Origin: Bordetella parapertussis
GTDB lineage: Bacteria > Pseudomonadota > Gammaproteobacteria > Burkholderiales > Burkholderiaceae_C
Length of the DNA: 8,856 nucleotides
Direction of reading: 5' to 3'
Assembly: GCA_945882755.1 (NCBI GenBank)
Contig: CAMCWS010000081.1
Coordinates: forward strand, 1 to 8,856
Shown here: positions 6,980 to 8,856 of the stretch, one piece after another
Layout: the number at the start of each line of letters is the position of its first letter
Numbering within the stretch: position 1 is the first letter of the stretch
Notes under the pieces: model-generated
Databases searched by the model: none
What the model was told of the DNA's origin: nothing
The model's input: the letters and a program-made list of their open reading frames with translations, nothing else
Program-made: the position numbers and the translations under genes

Positions 6980-8170
6980 TCAATGCACCACCACGGGTAC
7001 TTGCGTGGCTGGCGGCGTGTTGCGACTGCGGGTGCACCGCACCAAGCCATCGATCATCACCATGCCAATGCCAGGGATGTCGCCCAGTTGCACGCTCTCT
7101 AAAAGTGTGCGACCCGCGGTTTCTTGGGCACGGTCCATGAACACAAAGTCGGCGGCACGACCTACCTCGATCAAGCCGCAATTGAGCTTGCGAATACGCG
7201 CCGTGTTACCGGTGGCAAAACAAAACACCAGCTCAGCGGGGATGTTGGCCAAGCTAGAGAGCAGGGCAACCATGCGCAACATGCCCAGCGGTTGCACGCC
7301 CGAACCTGCGGGCCCATCGGTACCCAAAATCACACGGTGTGGGCATTTGAGTTCCAGCGCGGCTTTGGCTGCAGCGATCGCCACACGTTCGTTGCCGTTG
7401 TGCACGATTTCAATGGCGCGGCTGGACTTCTCGCACAACTCACACACATGCGCCTCGGACAGCGAGGTGTGGCCGCCGTTGATGTGCCCGATCACATCAG
7501 CATCGGCTTCGAGCACCACATCTTTGTCAATCAAGCCAGAACCAGGGATGGAGGGACCACCGGTGTGGATGGTGCTTTGGATGCCGTGTTTGCGTGCCCA
7601 CGCCACCATCTCTTTGGCTTCATAACCTGCTTTCACCGAACCCAAGCCCACCTCGCCCAAGAGCGTCACACCCGCTGAGGCGAGTTCGGCGAAGTCGTGT
7701 TCGGTCATGCCTTTTTCGATGATGGGGGCACCCGCAATCACCTTCACGCCACCAGGGCGAAAGTTGCTGAAAGCGCGTTGCGCGGTGATGGCCAGGGCCT
7801 TCAAGCCAACGATGTCTCTGGGGCGTCCTGGCAAATGCACCTCACCCGCCGAGACCATGGTGGTCACGCCGCCATGCATGGTGGAGTCGATCCAACCGAT
7901 TTGGTTTTGCCTTGGCGTCCAGTCGCCAAACACCGGGTGCACATGGCTGTCAATCAAGCCGGGTGCCACGCAGGTCTGGCGCACATCGATAGTGGTTTTG
8001 GCGCCTTCGGTGTCCAAGTCCTTGAAACGCCCGACAGCGGTGATAAGCCCATCCATCACCACGATGGTGTCAGCCTGCAAAATGGGTTGGTCGATGTCGC
8101 CCGATAGCAGCAAACCGATGTTCTTGATGACAACTTTGCCTGAGGCTTCTTCTGCGGTGGCGGTGGCCAT
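6980..8170 (-). CDS. ena: Enamidase-like amidohydrolase (1,4,5,6-tetrahydro-6-oxonicotinate hydrolase)
   Basis: The protein (396 aa) is a metal-dependent cytoplasmic amidohydrolase closely resembling Eubacterium barkeri enamidase, which hydrolyses 1,4,5,6-tetrahydro-6-oxonicotinate to 2-formylglutarate and ammonia. Shared features include KNIGxxxSGDI...ILQADTIVV...DGLI at the N-terminus, LHGGVTTM-type and PGRPxDxxGxKALAIT segments, and the C-terminal SRNTPPA. Likely metal ligands: His76 and His78 (DSHVH), Glu173 (LLGEVGLG), His202 (IHTGG), His229 (GHINGG) and Asp285 (LGTDGPAGSG). The ATG at 8170 is chosen because AGGAG (8177-8181 on the opposite strand) sits 6 bases before it; the frame extends upstream to 8224 without a better start. 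It is divergent from a 6-hydroxynicotinate reductase-like gene, the previous step of the pathway, which strengthens the call over a generic dihydroorotase- or imidazolonepropionase-type hydrolase. Confidence 0.87.
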   Translation of the reverse strand: MATATAEEASGKVVIKNIGLLLSGDIDQPILQADTIVVMDGLITAVGRFKDLDTEGAKTTIDVRQTCVAPGLIDSHVHPVFGDWTPRQNQIGWIDSTMHGGVTTMVSAGEVHLPGRPRDIVGLKALAITAQRAFSNFRPGGVKVIAGAPIIEKGMTEHDFAELASAGVTLLGEVGLGSVKAGYEAKEMVAWARKHGIQSTIHTGGPSIPGSGLIDKDVVLEADADVIGHINGGHTSLSEAHVCELCEKSSRAIEIVHNGNERVAIAAAKAALELKCPHRVILGTDGPAGSGVQPLGMLRMVALLSSLANIPAELVFCFATGNTARIRKLNCGLIEVGRAADFVFMDRAQETAGRTLLESVQLGDIPGIGMVMIDGLVRCTRSRNTPPATQVPVVVH

Positions 8171-8232
8171 GGACGTCTCCTGAATGCTTGCGTTGGAAAA
8201 TGATTCTGCCACGCGTCCGCGCATAATAGGGT
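8171..8232. promoter_or_regulatory. Divergent promoter region between ena and hnr
   Basis: These 62 bases separate two divergent genes and must hold both start regions unless promoters lie within coding sequence. A -10-like CATAAT (8222-8227) faces right, and the overlapping TATTAT on the other strand (8223-8228) faces left. Clear -35 boxes at normal spacing are not seen: TTGGAA at 8193-8198 is too far from CATAAT, and TGATTC at 8201-8206 is weak. If CATAAT is the -10 of hnr, its transcript would start at or next to the ATG. The ena Shine-Dalgarno lies at 8177-8181. No convincing long operator palindrome was found. Confidence 0.35.
8177..8181 (-). promoter_or_regulatory. Ribosome binding site of the enamidase gene
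   Basis: AGGAG on the minus strand lies 6 bases before the ATG at 8170. It fixes that start against the upstream in-frame start at 8224. Confidence 0.8.
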
Positions 8233-8856
8233 ATGGCCTTACCTAGCAACCCCAGCAACACCCATACCTACGGACTGCCCAGCACCGATGCCGCCCAACC
8301 TTTGGGCTTGCAAAGGGTAGAGCCGCGACATGGGCCGGTGCGTGAGGGCAAGGTGGAATGCAATGCTTGTCCCGTGCTGTGTCATATCTCTGAAGGGCGA
8401 GTCGGTGCGTGTGACCGCTATGCCAACCACGGCGGCTTGCTGGTGCGTCTAGATCCTGTGGTGTTTTTGAGTCAACAAGCGCAAAGTGCTGAACCCCTGT
8501 CCTTGCAAGCGCGGCCAGACGCTGAAACTTCCCCCCAAACTTTGGCCTCTGTGGACAGCGCAGAGCGCGGCGTGTTTGTCACCGGTATTGGCGCATCCAC
8601 GACTTACCCTGATTACAAACCAGCGCCCTTCATCGTCGCCGCCAAGTCCAAGGGTGTGGACATGGTGACTGTGGTGACCGAGGGCATCTTCAGCTATTGC
8701 AGCTTGAAGGTAAAGATTGACACCGACAGGTATTTGGGCGACGAGCGGGCCGCGGTGCTTTACCAAGGCGAAGAGGTGGGCCATGTCACCACCGCCGAAT
8801 ACGGCTCGCAAATGCTCAGCTTGGGCGGTGTGCACCACCTGACAGGCGGCGGTAAA
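8233..8856 (+). CDS. hnr: 6-hydroxynicotinate reductase-like Fe-S protein, N-terminal part (runs off the window)
   Basis: The frame is open from ATG 8233 to the window end (208 codons, no stop), so the C-terminal part is missing. Residues 42-63 carry a cysteine cluster, C43-x2-C46-x3-C50-x9-C60, in the context CNACPVLC...GACDRYANHGG, which suggests an iron-sulfur centre. Downstream come GVFVTGIGASTTYPDYKPAPFI-like and TVVTEGIFSYCSLKVKIDTD-like stretches and a Gly-rich HHLTGGGK at the edge. This matches my memory of proteins annotated as 6-hydroxynicotinate reductase, which reduces 6-hydroxynicotinate to 1,4,5,6-tetrahydro-6-oxonicotinate with ferredoxin in E. barkeri. The divergent enamidase is the next enzyme. 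Residues 1-40 and about 78-110 look like low-complexity, Pro/Ala/Gln-rich spacers. The only SD-like bases (AGGG 8228-8231) are too close to the ATG, so translation may be leaderless or start elsewhere. Confidence 0.75.
   Translation, partial: MALPSNPSNTHTYGLPSTDAAQPLGLQRVEPRHGPVREGKVECNACPVLCHISEGRVGACDRYANHGGLLVRLDPVVFLSQQAQSAEPLSLQARPDAETSPQTLASVDSAERGVFVTGIGASTTYPDYKPAPFIVAAKSKGVDMVTVVTEGIFSYCSLKVKIDTDRYLGDERAAVLYQGEEVGHVTTAEYGSQMLSLGGVHHLTGGGK

Noticed and set aside
7005..8183. Several long right-going open frames over the enamidase gene
   Set aside because: They are antisense shadows of a strongly family-like gene; their translations are rich in Ser/Thr/His without motifs.

Overview
The window is typical of a photosynthetic purple betaproteobacterium, most likely in the Comamonadaceae (Limnohabitans, Rhodoferax or Rubrivivax type). 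The gene order pufL-pufM-pufC-crtA-crtD-crtC, with a four-haem lipoprotein cytochrome and the spheroidene/spheroidenone carotenoid genes directly after puf, matches the arrangement known from Rubrivivax gelatinosus. The base composition looks moderate rather than very GC-rich, which favours a Limnohabitans- or Rhodoferax-like genome. That genus-level placement is inference.

Right-going block, 1-6180: one edge of a photosynthesis gene cluster. The first bases probably hold the last codons of pufA. A strong hairpin follows, of the kind that separates pufBA from pufLM and stabilises the pufBA mRNA. pufL and pufM encode the reaction-centre core with every expected His, Glu and Tyr ligand or cofactor position present. 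pufC encodes the tetrahaem cytochrome that re-reduces the special pair. crtA, crtD and crtC encode carotenoid tailoring enzymes: 2-oxygenation, 3,4-desaturation and 1,2-hydration. The genes are tightly packed (4-bp pufM/pufC overlap, 8-bp crtA/crtD overlap, crtC running out of the end of crtD) and look like one superoperon driven from a puf promoter outside the window.

Left-going block, 6181-8170: a crotonase-family protein and an enamidase-like amidohydrolase, closely spaced and probably co-transcribed. The crotonase stop codon directly abuts the crtC stop codon with no intergenic base.

Right-going partial gene, 8233 to the window end: the N-terminal part of a protein resembling 6-hydroxynicotinate reductase, divergent from the enamidase across a 62-bp intergenic region. 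Enamidase and 6-hydroxynicotinate reductase act consecutively in the reductive nicotinate pathway described in Eubacterium barkeri: 6-hydroxynicotinate to 1,4,5,6-tetrahydro-6-oxonicotinate to 2-formylglutarate plus ammonia. This half is therefore probably a nicotinate-catabolism locus docked directly onto the photosynthesis cluster.

Points most worth a second look: crtC has no ordinary start codon near its conserved N-terminus; the crotonase lacks the catalytic glutamates of enoyl-CoA hydratase and may instead act on the enamidase product; and the photosynthesis and nicotinate loci are joined with no spacer.
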